Shown piece by piece: positions 54,751 to 64,000 of a stretch of 64,000 nt of DNA. Each line of letters starts with the position of its first letter. The stretch's first letter is position 1. The stretch covers positions 1,922,001 to 1,986,000 of the forward strand of contig NC_019751.1 in the NCBI RefSeq assembly GCF_000317435.1, given 5' to 3'. Origin of the DNA: Calothrix sp. PCC 6303. GTDB taxonomy: Bacteria; Cyanobacteriota; Cyanobacteriia; Cyanobacteriales; Nostocaceae. Below the pieces are notes generated by a model. The model worked only from the letters and a program-made list of their open reading frames with translations. It did no database searches and had not been told where the DNA came from. Both the position numbers and the translations under genes were made by a program.

Positions 54751-57253
54751 ACCTATTACAGAGTTAGGACAATTAAAATTCAGTCTTAACTTTGACCAAT
54801 TTGCTTCTTTATTTCCTTTTCATTTGATGATAAATAGGGAAATGAAAGTTATTCAAATGGGTCAGGTCATTCAACGTCTTCTTGAATCTATAGATATCCT
54901 TAATGCTCCCCTCGAATTACATTTTCAAATAAATCGTCCTAAATGTTCCACTAGCTTTGAAGCTATTTTAGAGCAAACGCGATCGCTATTTTTATTGCAA
55001 TGCCATCACCAAGATATCCAACTTAAGGGACAGATGATATACTTAGAAGCATTGGATACTTTATTATTTCTTGCTTCTCCCTGGATAACTGATATTTCCG
55101 ACTTGAAAAAGTTAGGTTTAAATATTAATGATTTTCCTCTGCATGACTCTATTTCTGATTATTTATTTTTGTTACAAGCTAAAAATGCATCTCTTGCAGA
55201 TGCCAAGAAACTCAACACAAAACTAACAACCCAAAGGGGAGAATTACGTAAAAGCGAAGAACAATTAAAATTAGCCCTTGATGCTGTCGAGGAAGGACTT
55301 TGGGATTGGAATTTGCAGACTGGTGATGTTTATCGTAGCAAACACTACTTTTCAATCCTTGATTATGAGCCAGATGAATTAGAAAATAATATTCAAGCTA
55401 GAAATAGTTTGATTCATCCAGATGATAGATATTCAATGCAACAGCGGTTAATTGCTCATTTAAAAGGTAAAACTCCTGTCTATGAAGCAGAAATCCGTTT
55501 GCGAACTAAGTCTGGAAAATGGAAGTGGATTTTAGATCGAGGCAAATTAGTTAGTCGTGATCGCAAAGGAAAACCCCTGAGAATGGTGGGAACCCATTTA
55601 GATATAAGCGATCGCAAACAAGCAGAAGAGGTACTCAAAATTGCCAAGCAAGCAGCAGAAGCAGCAAATTTTGCCAAAAGTGATTTTCTGGCTGTTATGA
55701 GTCACGAAATTCGTACACCCATGAATGGCATTATTGGGATGACAAATTTGCTGTTGGATACATCCCTGAAACCAGAACAACTAGACTATGTGGAAACTAT
55801 TCGTAATAGTGGTGATACATTACTAACTATTATTAATGATATTCTCGACTTTTCTAAGATTGAATCTGGCAAGTTAGAGTTGGAAAAACATCCCTTTGAT
55901 TTACGGGTTTGTGTTGAAGAAGCTTTGGATTTGTTAGCTTCACAAGCAACCGCAAAAGGTATTGAATTAATCTACAAGCTGGAATCCCATACTCCCACCC
56001 AAATTATTGGGGATATTACCCGACTACGACAAATTATCTTAAATTTGGTTAGTAATGCTGTAAAATTTACCACTGATGGCGAAATTCTTGTTACTATCTC
56101 CACTCAACAGCAAATTTCACCAGAGGAAAATTCACAACATGATTGCGAACTGCAATTTGCGATTAGTGATACAGGCGTTGGTATACCTCGTGATCGTTTA
56201 GATAGGTTGTTTCAAGCTTTTAGTCAAGTTGATGTTTCCACTACCAGACGTTATGGTGGCACTGGTTTAGGATTAGCCATCGGTAAACGACTATCAGAAA
56301 TCATGGGTGGTAGAATGTGGGTAGAAAGTGAAGAAGGTAAAGGTTCTACCTTTTATTTCACTGCCATTCTACAAGTTCATCCTGCTTCCTTCAACATTAG
56401 CCATATTGAACCAGAACTGACTAATAAGAAATTACTATTAGCAGTAGGCAATGCCAAGTTGAGAAATTGTTTAACTTGGCAGCTACAAAATATGGGATTA
56501 GACGTGAAATCATCTGAATCAAGTAATATGACACTGCATTACATGCAGGAAAATTCGTTTCAAATAGCCATAATTGATATTGACAGTCCTGACTTTCATC
56601 ACATCAACTTGACAGAAAAAATTCGTGCTATTCCTAACCAGCGAGATTTAACTTTAATCATGTTGAGTTCTCAAGGTAAGCAAAATCTAGAACATCAACC
56701 AATTGCAACTGAATTTACTGCCTTTTTACAAAAACCCTTACGGCACTATCAGTTGCATAATACTTTATTACAAGTTGCTCGCGGTATTTGGTCTAAACAA
56801 AGTGGAAATTGTTCAACTAAAATTCTTTCCTACTCCCGTACTGAACCACAAAATCTTCCTGTTCATGATCATAAATTTGCTGAAAAACTGCCTTTAAAGA
56901 TATTACTAGTTGAAGATGGTTTAGTAAATCAAAAAATTGCTTTGAAGTTGCTAGAGAAATTAGGCTATCAAGCAGATGTGGCAAATAACGGACTTGAAGC
57001 TGTTAAAGCCACACAAAAGCAACTTTACGATGTTGTATTCATGGATGTACAAATGCCGGAAATGGATGGTTTAGAAGCAACTCGACAGATTCGCAAAGAA
57101 CTATCTAAACAACCCCAAATCATTGCCATGACAGCTAATGCTCGTCCAGAAGATCGTCAAGAATGTTTAAATGCAGGTATGAATGACTATATTAGCAAAC
57201 CAATTCGTTTTGATGCGATTGAAGTAGTTCTCAAAAATATGGTGTTCAAATAA
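54740..57253 (+). CDS. HNOBA-domain hybrid histidine kinase
   Basis: An 837-residue hybrid sensor kinase partnered with H-NOX. Order: HNOBA (H-NOX-associated) domain about 5-145 ([20 protein letters not shown]), coiled coil about 145-185, PAS about 190-300 ([24 protein letters not shown]), HisKA with His322 ([11 protein letters not shown]), HATPase about 430-545 ([25 protein letters not shown]), a degenerate receiver-like segment about 560-685, and a C-terminal receiver with Asp769 ([13 protein letters not shown]). ATG 54740 overlaps the H-NOX stop; an earlier in-frame start would lie inside H-NOX. No output regulator gene is adjacent, so phosphate may pass to a separate Hpt protein. Response to NO is inferred from the gene pair. 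Confidence 0.93.
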   Translation: MTNEPITELGQLKFSLNFDQFASLFPFHLMINREMKVIQMGQVIQRLLESIDILNAPLELHFQINRPKCSTSFEAILEQTRSLFLLQCHHQDIQLKGQMIYLEALDTLLFLASPWITDISDLKKLGLNINDFPLHDSISDYLFLLQAKNASLADAKKLNTKLTTQRGELRKSEEQLKLALDAVEEGLWDWNLQTGDVYRSKHYFSILDYEPDELENNIQARNSLIHPDDRYSMQQRLIAHLKGKTPVYEAEIRLRTKSGKWKWILDRGKLVSRDRKGKPLRMVGTHLDISDRKQAEEVLKIAKQAAEAANFAKSDFLAVMSHEIRTPMNGIIGMTNLLLDTSLKPEQLDYVETIRNSGDTLLTIINDILDFSKIESGKLELEKHPFDLRVCVEEALDLLASQATAKGIELIYKLESHTPTQIIGDITRLRQIILNLVSNAVKFTTDGEILVTISTQQQISPEENSQHDCELQFAISDTGVGIPRDRLDRLFQAFSQVDVSTTRRYGGTGLGLAIGKRLSEIMGGRMWVESEEGKGSTFYFTAILQVHPASFNISHIEPELTNKKLLLAVGNAKLRNCLTWQLQNMGLDVKSSESSNMTLHYMQENSFQIAIIDIDSPDFHHINLTEKIRAIPNQRDLTLIMLSSQGKQNLEHQPIATEFTAFLQKPLRHYQLHNTLLQVARGIWSKQSGNCSTKILSYSRTEPQNLPVHDHKFAEKLPLKILLVEDGLVNQKIALKLLEKLGYQADVANNGLEAVKATQKQLYDVVFMDVQMPEMDGLEATRQIRKELSKQPQIIAMTANARPEDRQECLNAGMNDYISKPIRFDAIEVVLKNMVFK

Positions 57254-57421
57254 TCTACTAGTAGTGTTCCAAGTAAAAAATGCCCAATTGTCCATTGCGT
57301 AGGCGTTTCAGCCTAGGCTTATGCTCTATTTAACCCATTTTAACACCGACTTACTTGTATGATGCGATCGCATGAGCTTTAATATACTCTAAATTGCGTC
57401 AATCATTAACCTTTTACAATC

Positions 57422-58387
57422 ATGCAGCCATCTCCCCCAATCGAAAATATTCCCTTGATTGAATTAAGTGTCGAAGCTAGTGATGAGGCTGTTGATTGGG
57501 TTGCGACATTACTGAAATCTACTAATTATATCTGTGATATCTCCATTACTAAGTATATTGAGGATATCAAGCCATCAAACTGGACATCTACGGTTTGGCT
57601 CTATTTTCCCTATGATTCAGATGCAAATATACGTTGTTTAGAAATAGAAAATTTACTTTCTTCTTTACAACGTACTGGATTAATTTCTGAGTTAAAAGCA
57701 AGTGTAATTGATCAGAAACCACAACATGAAAATGCATCTCAACCTCTGATTCGTCGCATTGGCAAACGTTTTACTATTTTTCCCACTGATACATTATCCC
57801 CCTTGCCAACAACCGATAAAATTATCCTGAAATTGAATCCTAGTTTTGCTTTTGGTAGTGGTTTACACCCAGCTACTATTTTGAGTTTGCAACTTTTAGA
57901 AAAGCATTTAACCCCAGGAATGAATACACTAGATTTGGGTTCAGGTTCCGGAATTTTAAGCGTTGCCATGGCAAAACTGGGCGCAAACGTATTAGCCCTA
58001 GATAACGATGCTGTGGCTGTGAAGGCAACCCAAGATGCGGTGAAACTAAATGAAGTAGAATCACAAGTAAAAGTGATACTGGGAAGCTTGGGTTGTGGGA
58101 GTGAAATGGGGCATTGGCTAGGGGGAAATGTGGAAGAAGATGTAACTAATATTGCACCATCAGGAAATTGTGACCTAATTATTGCTAACATCTTCGCCAG
58201 AATCCATACAACTCTTGCCCCAGAATATCAACGAGCACTAAAATCAGGTGGGATATTAATAGCAGCGGGTTTTACCGATGATTACAAAGACGCGATCGCA
58301 TCTTCGTTTCAAGCCTCTGGATTCAATATTATTGATCAAGAAACCAGCGACGAATGGGTGGCATTAGCAGCAATTTTGAATTCTTAA
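57422..58387 (+). CDS. prmA: Ribosomal protein L11 methyltransferase (PrmA-like)
   Basis: A 321-residue SAM-dependent methyltransferase with the PrmA layout: an N-terminal substrate-recognition part (about 1-110) and a Rossmann-type catalytic domain. FAFGSGLHPATILSLQLLE and LDLGSGSGILSVAMAKLGA carry the SAM-binding motif, and NIFARIH replaces the usual NILA. The N-terminus is divergent from E. coli PrmA, but this is common in cyanobacterial homologues. It trimethylates ribosomal protein L11 in other bacteria. The stop codon is eight bases from that of the convergent aminotransferase gene. Confidence 0.85.
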   Translation: MQPSPPIENIPLIELSVEASDEAVDWVATLLKSTNYICDISITKYIEDIKPSNWTSTVWLYFPYDSDANIRCLEIENLLSSLQRTGLISELKASVIDQKPQHENASQPLIRRIGKRFTIFPTDTLSPLPTTDKIILKLNPSFAFGSGLHPATILSLQLLEKHLTPGMNTLDLGSGSGILSVAMAKLGANVLALDNDAVAVKATQDAVKLNEVESQVKVILGSLGCGSEMGHWLGGNVEEDVTNIAPSGNCDLIIANIFARIHTTLAPEYQRALKSGGILIAAGFTDDYKDAIASSFQASGFNIIDQETSDEWVALAAILNS

Positions 58388-58395
58388 CCTCAGTA

Positions 58396-59538
58396 TCACA
58401 ATACCTTTTTTAATACATCAACAAAATTATCCACAACTTCCGGACGACTGTTATACCCCATCAACCCAACTCGCCAAACTTTTCCAGCAAGTTCTCCTAA
58501 ACCACCGCCAATTTCCAGATTATATTCATCCAAGAGTTTTCGCGCAAAAGCTTTACCGTCAATACCTTCGGGAATACATACGGTTGTTAGGGTTGGTAAT
58601 CGATATTGCTTTTCCACATGCATCTTCAAACCAATACTTTCCAAGCTTTCCCAAAGGTATTCAACATTTTGTTGATGACGCTGCCAGCAATTTTCAATGC
58701 CTTCCTCCGCGATTAAACGTAGAGACTCCCGTAATGCATAATACATGTTAATTGGGGCAGTATGGTGATAAACTCGCTCACTTCCCCAGTATTTCCCTAA
58801 TAAATTCATATCCAAATACCAATTTTCCACCTTTGTCGGTCGATTTTGCAACTTCTCCATCGCCCGACTACTCATAGTAAATGGTGACGCACCAGGAGGA
58901 CAACCCAAGCCCTTTTGACTGCAACTATAAGCTAAATCAACACCCCACTCATCTAAGAAAATTGGCACTCCACCCAAGCTTGTTACCGTATCAATTAACA
59001 GGAGTGTGTTGTACTTTTCACAAAGTTCTGCCACCCCTTCCATCGGCTGACGCGCACCCGTGGAGGTTTCTGCGTGAACAAGTGCGAGAATGCGAGGACG
59101 GTGGGTTTCTAATGCTTCTTTTAGTTGATCTAAGCTAAAAACTTGACCCCATGGTGTCGTAATTACCCGGACATCTGCCCCATAGCGTCCTGCCATATCC
59201 ACAAGCCGATTCCCAAAATACCCCATTACACCAATCAAGACCACATCACCAGCTTCCACCACATTAGCGATACTTGCCTCCATTGCCGCAGTTCCGGTAC
59301 CACTAACGGCAATTGTCAGGGAATTACTGGTTTGCCAAACATACCGTAGTAACGATTGAATCTCATCCATCAGCGTCAAAAAGGTTGGATCTAAATGTCC
59401 CACAGGAGAAGTATTCATCGCTGTAAGTACGGCCGGGTGGGCATTTGAAGGACCAGGACCCAACAATAAACGTTCAGGCATTGCTAAGGGTTTGAGGTCT
59501 AATTTGTGATTGTTGTTGATGGCTATAGCTTGTGTCAT
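58396..59538 (-). CDS. Alanine/serine-glyoxylate aminotransferase family protein
   Basis: A 380-residue class V PLP-dependent aminotransferase. ERLLLGPGPSNAHPAVL at the N-terminus, AVSGTGTAAMEASIANV, Asp183 in LLIDTVTSLGG and the PLP lysine Lys209 in SCSQKGLGCPPG define the alanine-glyoxylate/serine-glyoxylate aminotransferase family. It probably converts glyoxylate to glycine in photorespiration, complementing the glycerate kinase at 1.5 kb. I chose ATG 59538 (MTQAI), which fits the family; ATG 59559 is possible and has AGGA seven bases upstream. It is divergent from hisI. Confidence 0.9.
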   Translation of the reverse strand: MTQAIAINNNHKLDLKPLAMPERLLLGPGPSNAHPAVLTAMNTSPVGHLDPTFLTLMDEIQSLLRYVWQTSNSLTIAVSGTGTAAMEASIANVVEAGDVVLIGVMGYFGNRLVDMAGRYGADVRVITTPWGQVFSLDQLKEALETHRPRILALVHAETSTGARQPMEGVAELCEKYNTLLLIDTVTSLGGVPIFLDEWGVDLAYSCSQKGLGCPPGASPFTMSSRAMEKLQNRPTKVENWYLDMNLLGKYWGSERVYHHTAPINMYYALRESLRLIAEEGIENCWQRHQQNVEYLWESLESIGLKMHVEKQYRLPTLTTVCIPEGIDGKAFARKLLDEYNLEIGGGLGELAGKVWRVGLMGYNSRPEVVDNFVDVLKKVL

Positions 59539-59669
59539 GTTTATGCACCAAATTGACATATAGCAATCCTAAATCATCCTGGGAACAGAAAAAGCAGTGG
59601 AGTGGGAAGGAGGTATTTTCACTTCAATTGCTGAAAAACGAAATAGAATTTACAGACACTTTTAAGCAA

Positions 59670-59684
59670 CAATAATAATTATCA
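59670..59684 (+). promoter_or_regulatory. Fur-family 7-1-7 operator-like sequence upstream of hisI
   Basis: CAATAATAATTATCA matches the Fur-family 7-1-7 core TGATAAT-N-ATTATCA at 12 of 14 defined positions. It ends 23 bases before the hisI ATG and about 130 bases before the divergent aminotransferase start. AT-rich background makes chance matches possible. A Fur-family gene lies 730 bases downstream. Confidence 0.4.
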
Positions 59685-59707
59685 TAATCATTCACAAACC
59701 CTTAGAT

Positions 59708-60193
59708 ATGAATCGTTTATTTAGCTCTCGTACCTCAGTAGAACAGGTAGAAGAAGGTTCTCAACTATCTCCAAAATTTGACAGTAACGGTTTAATTCCA
59801 GTTGTGACGAGCAATGCGAACACCGGAGAGGTACTAATGCACGCTTACATGAATGAGGAAGCATTAGTAAAAACCATTGAAACTGGTGAGGCTCATTATT
59901 ACAGTCGTAGTCGTCAACAACTATGGTATAAAGGTAAATCTAGTGGGTTGGTGCAGAAGGTCAAGCAGTTGTTAATAGATGATGATCAAGATTGCATTTG
60001 GATGCGGGTTGAGGTTGCTGGTTCTGGAGCAAGTTGCCATGTCGGTTATCGTTCTTGTTTTTACCGGAGTATTCCCATCGGGCAAAAGGCTGTTTCTTCA
60101 GAGCGATCGCTTAATCTAGATTTTACCGAAACTGAGAAAACTTTCGACCCGAAAGCAGTTTATGGTGATGCACCCAACCCAACACAACTTTAA
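59708..60193 (+). CDS. hisI: Phosphoribosyl-AMP cyclohydrolase (HisI) variant
   Basis: A 161-residue HisI-like enzyme (third step of histidine synthesis, opening the purine ring of PR-AMP). Family marks: [27 protein letters not shown] and the C-terminal [12 protein letters not shown]. In typical HisI the zinc ligands are Cys in DCDxD plus two downstream Cys. Here the first is Asp92 (IDDDQDC), while Cys110 and Cys117 are kept. It is a stand-alone HisI, without the HisE domain that most cyanobacterial HisI proteins carry fused, so it may be a second copy with different metal needs. A Fur-family-like operator precedes it. Confidence 0.82.
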   Translation: MNRLFSSRTSVEQVEEGSQLSPKFDSNGLIPVVTSNANTGEVLMHAYMNEEALVKTIETGEAHYYSRSRQQLWYKGKSSGLVQKVKQLLIDDDQDCIWMRVEVAGSGASCHVGYRSCFYRSIPIGQKAVSSERSLNLDFTETEKTFDPKAVYGDAPNPTQL

Positions 60194-60196
60194 AAA

Positions 60197-60337
60197 ATGA
60201 GTAATAAGTATGTATGTTTTGTAACGGAGATTTAGCGCAAACTTAACGGGGGGTGTGCCTCCGTTAAAGTTTGTAAGACAAACCTCGACAGAAAACGCGC
60301 TGCCGTCGTTGATTGCTGGGGAATTAACCCCCCAAAT
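60197..60337 (+). repeat. Dispersed repeat E, copy 2
   Basis: Starts with AATGAGTAATAAGTATG and runs through GCGCAAACTTAACGGGGGGT, GTGCCTCCGTTAAAGTTTG and AACGCGCTGCCGTC to GGAATTAACCCCCCAAA, aligned with copy 1 at 41783-41935 over almost its full length. It fills the spacer between hisI and the Fur-family gene. Confidence 0.8.
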
Positions 60338-60441
60338 TTTCTTAAAACTCATATACCTGATGCGCGTATAATACGAGTAATTAACACAGATCTGAGCAAG
60401 CGCATTATTAGCTATAATCCCAATAAGCAAGGAATAATCTG

Positions 60442-60972
60442 ATGTACAGTGCAAATTCTCTCAAGGCAGAACTCAATGCAAAAGGATGGCGATTAACTCC
60501 GCAGCGCGAGGTAATTTTGCAAGTGTTCCAAAATTTGCCAAGAGGAAAACATCTCAGCGCTGAAGAATTATTTGAAATGCTGGAAAAGCGTGAAGAAGGA
60601 ATTAGTTTATCTACTATTTATAGAACTTTAAAATTAATGACACGCATGGGAATTTTGCGTGAGCTAGAATTAGCTGAAGTCCACAAACATTATGAGCTAA
60701 ATACAACTTCCCCGAATCATCATCATCATGTTGTTTGTACCCAATGTAATATGACAATTGAGTTTGAAAATAGTATCATCCTCAAGCAAGCAATGAAGCA
60801 AGTGGAAAAATCTGGTTTGGAATTGATTGATTGTCAATTAACAATTTATGCAATTTGCCCAGAAGCAATACGTAAAGGATTTCCCGCAGTTATGTCTAAT
60901 GATTGGGCTTGTTCTCGTGCGATAAAAGCAGCAAATAAACTCACGGAAGAAGAGCAGAAAAGCTTACTATAA
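60442..60972 (+). CDS. Fur-family transcriptional regulator
   Basis: A 176-residue Fur-family repressor, closest in pattern to FurA: SLKAELNAKGWRLTPQREVI start, winged helix with GISLSTIYRTLKLMTRMGIL, regulatory HHHH metal site (SPNHHHHVVC), and the zinc-type CxxC (CTQC). The second CxxC of Anabaena FurA is not intact: only one Cys remains in IYAICPEAIRKG, and an extra ~30-residue tail (NDWACSRAIKAANKLTEEEQ) follows, making it longer than FurA (about 150). It should sense Fe, Zn or redox state, which cannot be decided from sequence. It sits downstream of hisI and repeat E. Confidence 0.88.
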   Translation: MYSANSLKAELNAKGWRLTPQREVILQVFQNLPRGKHLSAEELFEMLEKREEGISLSTIYRTLKLMTRMGILRELELAEVHKHYELNTTSPNHHHHVVCTQCNMTIEFENSIILKQAMKQVEKSGLELIDCQLTIYAICPEAIRKGFPAVMSNDWACSRAIKAANKLTEEEQKSLL

Positions 60973-61071
60973 CAAAGCAGGATAAAAAGTTATATCGTCT
61001 TTTTGTCCATATTATTTAATATTTGCGCCACCTAACATTTATTTTATAATTTTCTGCAATTTATATTAGTG

Positions 61072-61108
61072 GAAGTAAACTATGGAATGACATTGTGTAG
61101 TTTACTTC
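61072..61108. terminator. Inverted repeat between convergent fur-family and cysA genes
   Basis: Perfect 11-bp arms GAAGTAAACTA and TAGTTTACTTC around a 15-base loop. No U-tract follows, so a terminator role is tentative. Confidence 0.5.
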
Positions 61109-61141
61109 TGCTTAGTTACATATTAGTGACTTATCTACAAA

Positions 61142-62152
61142 TTAGACGCTTTGAAACACCCTTGCCTGTTTTGGTTTCAAATATACGTGCTGATTTTCAT
61201 GCAGTTGAAGTTGGTTAAATTGTTCTCGGTTTAAGTGAGCATTTACAAGTTCTCCCGACTCTAGGAGTAACTCGATCCGGATTTCCCAACCCAGATGGAT
61301 AATTCGGTCAACTTTTGCAGGTACAGTATCCACTGATGCATTCTGATGGATCAGAATATCGTGGGGACGGAGAAAGATGCGATTATCGCTTGTGGTGACA
61401 ACTCCTTTACTGGGCTGAATTCCTGCATTACTAGACAAAATATTCACCGGACCAATAAAACTCATCACAAAGGGTGTTGCTGGTTGATCATAAATCTCGG
61501 CAGTACTACCAACTTGCTCAACTCTACCTTTGTTCATCACCACAATTTGATCAGCTACTTCCATTGCTTCTTCTTGATCATGGGTGACAAATATAGTCGT
61601 CACATTCACATCTTCATGGAGATGTCTCAACCAAACCCGTAATTCTTTCCTCACTTTCGCATCTAATGCACCAAATGGTTCATCTAGCAATAAAGTTTGT
61701 GGCTGGACAGCAAGCGATCGCGCTAATGCTACCCTTTGCCTTTGTCCACCAGATAGTTGTGATGGATAGCGATCGCCTAATCCACTCAACTGGACTAAAT
61801 CCAATAGTTCTTCAACTCGTTGCTGGATTCGTCGTTTAGGTGTTTTGCGTAATTCCAGAGCAAAGGCAATATTTTGACGAACTGTCAAATGTTTGAACAA
61901 AGCATAATGCTGAAACACAAACCCGATATTCCGTTCCTGTACAGATTTGTGAGTGGCATTTTTACCTGTGATGTAGATTTCCCCTGAACTAGGAGTTTCC
62001 AATCCCGCAATCATTCGCAACAATGTAGATTTACCAGAACCTGAAGGTCCCAACAATGCCACCAATGAACCAGTTTTAAATTCCAAGCTCACATCATCAA
62101 CTGCTCGGAAAGACCCGTAGTGCTTTGATACGTTTTCTACTGCTATACCCAT
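61142..62152 (-). CDS. cysA: Sulfate/thiosulfate ABC transporter ATPase CysA
   Basis: A 336-residue ABC ATPase. Walker [11 protein letters not shown]-loop VFQHYALF, signature [15 protein letters not shown], Walker [12 protein letters not shown] and the H-loop VTHDQEEA are all present. The C-terminal TOBE-like regulatory domain (VNILSSNAG..., LRPHDILI) is typical of CysA. It energises uptake of sulfate through CysT-CysW, encoded upstream on the same strand. The gap to cysW is 537 bases and includes a MITE-like element, unlike tightly packed cys operons. Confidence 0.93.
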   Translation of the reverse strand: MGIAVENVSKHYGSFRAVDDVSLEFKTGSLVALLGPSGSGKSTLLRMIAGLETPSSGEIYITGKNATHKSVQERNIGFVFQHYALFKHLTVRQNIAFALELRKTPKRRIQQRVEELLDLVQLSGLGDRYPSQLSGGQRQRVALARSLAVQPQTLLLDEPFGALDAKVRKELRVWLRHLHEDVNVTTIFVTHDQEEAMEVADQIVVMNKGRVEQVGSTAEIYDQPATPFVMSFIGPVNILSSNAGIQPSKGVVTTSDNRIFLRPHDILIHQNASVDTVPAKVDRIIHLGWEIRIELLLESGELVNAHLNREQFNQLQLHENQHVYLKPKQARVFQSV

Positions 62153-62689
62153 AGGAAATCCTCCAATAAACTGATATCTTTAATACTACCGCTAGTTTAT
62201 CGGAAAACAGTATTTATTAAAATAAAGTGTTTGTAGAGATGTAGTATTACTAGATCTCTACCATTAGTTATCCTGCAATTCAAATAGTGAATTAAGTAGG
62301 TGGGTAGAAAAAATTATCGTTCTGGTCAGGGAGTAGTGAGTAGTGAGTAGGGGTAAGCGCAAACAAGGCGTGTAGCTTTGCTTCCGCCTTAGTTTGTAAG
62401 AAGGCTTTGAGATGAATTTACATTCTGTTACATAGTTCCGTTTATTTCCGCCTACTTACTTAACCAGAATTTATTCAGCATATATGAGAATAACCCCCTA
62501 GTAGTCTCTCAATTTTATTTTGATGATTATGTAGACATCCACAATCCTGTAGAGACGTAGCAATGCTACGTCTCTACAACCGTCATTTTTATCTTGACAG
62601 ACCACTAGATAAATCTATGGGGTTTGGAAGTTTATTTAGAGAGTCTTTAATTTGGAAATTTTCTAACTCCTAAACTATCAATTTAATTT
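62153..62689. other. Spacer between cysW and cysA with repeats
   Basis: Contains MITE-like element A copy 2 (62499-62607), a degenerate repeat E with AGTAGTG heptamers (62335-62410) and AT-rich sequence. No gene. Confidence 0.7.
62499..62607. mobile_element. MITE-like element A, copy 2 (109 bp, TA-flanked)
   Basis: Same length and structure as 22139-22247. Left end TAGTAGTCTCTCAATTTTAT, right end ATCTTGACAGACCACTA, so each terminal repeat has one substitution from copy 1. The central palindrome GTAGAGACGTAGCA/TGCTACGTCTCTAC (62549-62577) is perfect. It sits in the cysW-cysA spacer. Confidence 0.85.
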
Positions 62690-63535
62690 TTATTCCACTT
62701 CTTTGATCCGGGTTTTGCGCTCTAAAATCTCTTTTAAAACCAAAGTAACAACAGCTAACAATCCTAAAAGTACAGCAGCCGAAAAAGCTGCTTCTGTTTC
62801 ATACTGTTTGTAAGCATCTTCGACGAATAACGGTAAACTTTGAGTTTTATCAGCAATATTTCCAGAAACTACAGAAACAGCACCAAATTCACCCATCGCT
62901 CTCGCGTTAGTTAAAATTAAACCGTAAAGTAAACCCCAGCGAATATTGGGTAAAGTAACTCGCCAAAATATTTGCCATTCATTCGCACCCAAGGTTTTTG
63001 CTGCTTCTTCCTGTTCTGCACCTAGTTCTTCTAAAACCGGGATTACTTCCCTGGCTACAAATGGCATACTCACAAAGGATGTGGCTAGCACCATTCCTGG
63101 AAACGCAAAAATGATCTGAATACCATGCTCTTGTAACCAACCACCAAACCAACCTGTACGTCCGTATAACAAGACAATCATTAAACCTGCAACTACAGGT
63201 GAAATTGAAAAAGGCAAGTCAATTAGACTCAAAACAAAAGCACGACCGGGAAATTTGTTCCTTGCGATCGCCCAAGCTGCACAAAGACCAAATACCGTAT
63301 TTAATGGGATCGCTATAACTGCTAAAATCACTGTTAACCAAGCAGCGTGGAGAAAGCTAGCATGGGTCAAGTTAGCGAAAAATGGTCCAACTCCCTTTTT
63401 AAAGGCTTGGTAAAAAACATTGATAGCTGGGATATACATGACTAATCCCAAGTATGCGATCGCTATACCAATTAAAATCGCTGGGGTGAACCTTTCCCAA
63501 TCAAAACCCTGTTTCCCGTTCCTATCTCGCGTCAT
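62690..63535 (-). CDS. cysW: Sulfate ABC transporter permease CysW
   Basis: A 281-residue inner-membrane permease with six helices. The EAA loop [22 protein letters not shown] is present (about 180-205), and [21 protein letters not shown]-like and [19 protein letters not shown] stretches fit the CysW/CysT family. The N-terminus [11 protein letters not shown] is short and polar. Its start overlaps the cysT stop by 14 bases, indicating translational coupling. It forms the channel with CysT and is driven by CysA. Confidence 0.93.
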   Translation of the reverse strand: MTRDRNGKQGFDWERFTPAILIGIAIAYLGLVMYIPAINVFYQAFKKGVGPFFANLTHASFLHAAWLTVILAVIAIPLNTVFGLCAAWAIARNKFPGRAFVLSLIDLPFSISPVVAGLMIVLLYGRTGWFGGWLQEHGIQIIFAFPGMVLATSFVSMPFVAREVIPVLEELGAEQEEAAKTLGANEWQIFWRVTLPNIRWGLLYGLILTNARAMGEFGAVSVVSGNIADKTQSLPLFVEDAYKQYETEAAFSAAVLLGLLAVVTLVLKEILERKTRIKEVE

Positions 63536-64000
63536 AGCGTCTTCCCCAAGCTTGCAAGAGATTGATTAACAACAATAAAACCAAAGAAATGGTCAACAAT
63601 ACAACCCCAATCACAGTTGCACCCGAATAGTCATACTGTTCCAAACGTTGAAAAATCAACACTGGTGCAATCAAATCTTGATATGGTGTGTTAGAAGCAA
63701 TAATTACCGTTGAACCATATTCCCCAACTGCACGGGAGAATCCCAACGCGACACCAGTTAAAACCGTGGGAAACAAAGGAGGTGCGATTACTTTCCAAAA
63801 TGTTTGCCATTTGGAAGCACCTAAACTCCAAGAAGCTTCTTCCACTTCCTTTTCTAATTCTTGCAGTACAGGTTGCACTGTTCGCACAATGAAGGGTAAG
63901 GAAATGAATAGCATTGCCACCGCTAACCCAGTTCGAGTAAACGATACTTTAAAGGGTAATAGGGAGCCAATCCAACCATTCTGACTATAAACCGTAGCCA
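63522..64000 (-). CDS. cysT: Sulfate ABC transporter permease CysT, 5' part beyond the window
   Basis: The frame stays open from the stop at 63522 to the window end, so this is the C-terminal ~158 residues of CysT. The visible part starts [17 protein letters not shown], continues through [20 protein letters not shown] and the EAA loop [19 protein letters not shown], and ends [16 protein letters not shown] at 63920 is not the real start, because typical CysT sequence continues upstream of it. It lies first in the visible cysT-cysW-cysA order; a sulfate-binding protein gene may lie further upstream. Confidence 0.93.
   Translation of the reverse strand, partial: ATVYSQNGWIGSLLPFKVSFTRTGLAVAMLFISLPFIVRTVQPVLQELEKEVEEASWSLGASKWQTFWKVIAPPLFPTVLTGVALGFSRAVGEYGSTVIIASNTPYQDLIAPVLIFQRLEQYDYSGATVIGVVLLTISLVLLLLINLLQAWGRRYDAR

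Noticed and set aside
63522-63920. Complete short cysT starting at GTG 63920
   Set aside because: The frame stays open to the window end and the upstream residues ([11 protein letters not shown]) match CysT, so the gene is truncated by the window.

Overview
The window is chromosomal DNA from a filamentous, probably heterocyst-forming cyanobacterium (Nostocales: Nostoc/Calothrix/Rivularia type). Evidence seen in the sequence: very frequent HIP1 octamers (GCGATCGC) in genes and spacers; heptamer short tandem repeats of the STRR type; many small palindromic repeats; and cyanobacteria-restricted families (Ycf20/DUF565, DUF3038-DUF4335, plant-type glycerate 3-kinase, C-terminally extended flavodiiron proteins). 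No rRNA, tRNA or CRISPR array was recognised.

Layout. 0.8-8.6 kb: ycf20, glycerate 3-kinase, a small Rieske protein, a HlyD/EmrA-type adaptor, a 25-copy heptamer array, a PhoD-like phosphatase and two proteins of unknown function. 8.8-10.2 kb: a lone TnpB element without TnpA. 10.3-19.2 kb: agmatinase-family enzyme, a C-type-lectin/FG-GAP surface protein, rpmB, a DUF3038-DUF4335 gene pair, apt and a peptide-type ABC permease. 19.2-27 kb: a Ser/Thr kinase, a PhnD-like lipoprotein and a 1443-aa filamentous-haemagglutinin-type exoprotein. 27.4-31.1 kb: a tandem pair of flavodiiron proteins, one with the complete iron site (Flv3 type) and one with a degenerate site (Flv1 type). 31.2-46.2 kb: mostly housekeeping and single genes (coaX, two alpha/beta hydrolases, Rpn-like nuclease, NUDIX, argH, pentapeptide proteins, LOG-family protein, GHL10-type hydrolase, HDAC-like amidohydrolase, unknowns). 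46.5-51.6 kb: gyrA, lnt, bacterioferritin-like protein. 52.0-53.8 kb: an IS1182-type insertion sequence with intact ends and a CTAG target duplication; its transposase is split at an A7 run. 54.2-57.3 kb: H-NOX nitric-oxide sensor overlapping its HNOBA hybrid histidine kinase. 57.4-64 kb: prmA, an alanine/serine-glyoxylate aminotransferase, a HisI variant, a Fur-family regulator and the sulfate transporter genes cysA, cysW and cysT (cysT is cut by the window end).

Themes. Gas and redox biology is well represented (Flv1/Flv3 oxygen reduction, H-NOX sensing of NO, bacterioferritin, Fur, Rieske). Intergenic DNA is heavily colonised by non-autonomous repeats: a pair of 109-bp TA-flanked MITE-like elements, a second family with CTACGGTGTACACACA-type ends, a 103-bp element, a GTAGAGACG palindrome family, heptamer arrays and GC-rich modules, one of which appears to have entered the tnpB reading frame. 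The most testable new idea is a HisI paralogue that lacks one expected zinc-binding cysteine, sits behind a Fur-family-like operator and lies next to a Fur-family regulator gene, suggesting a metal-sparing function.
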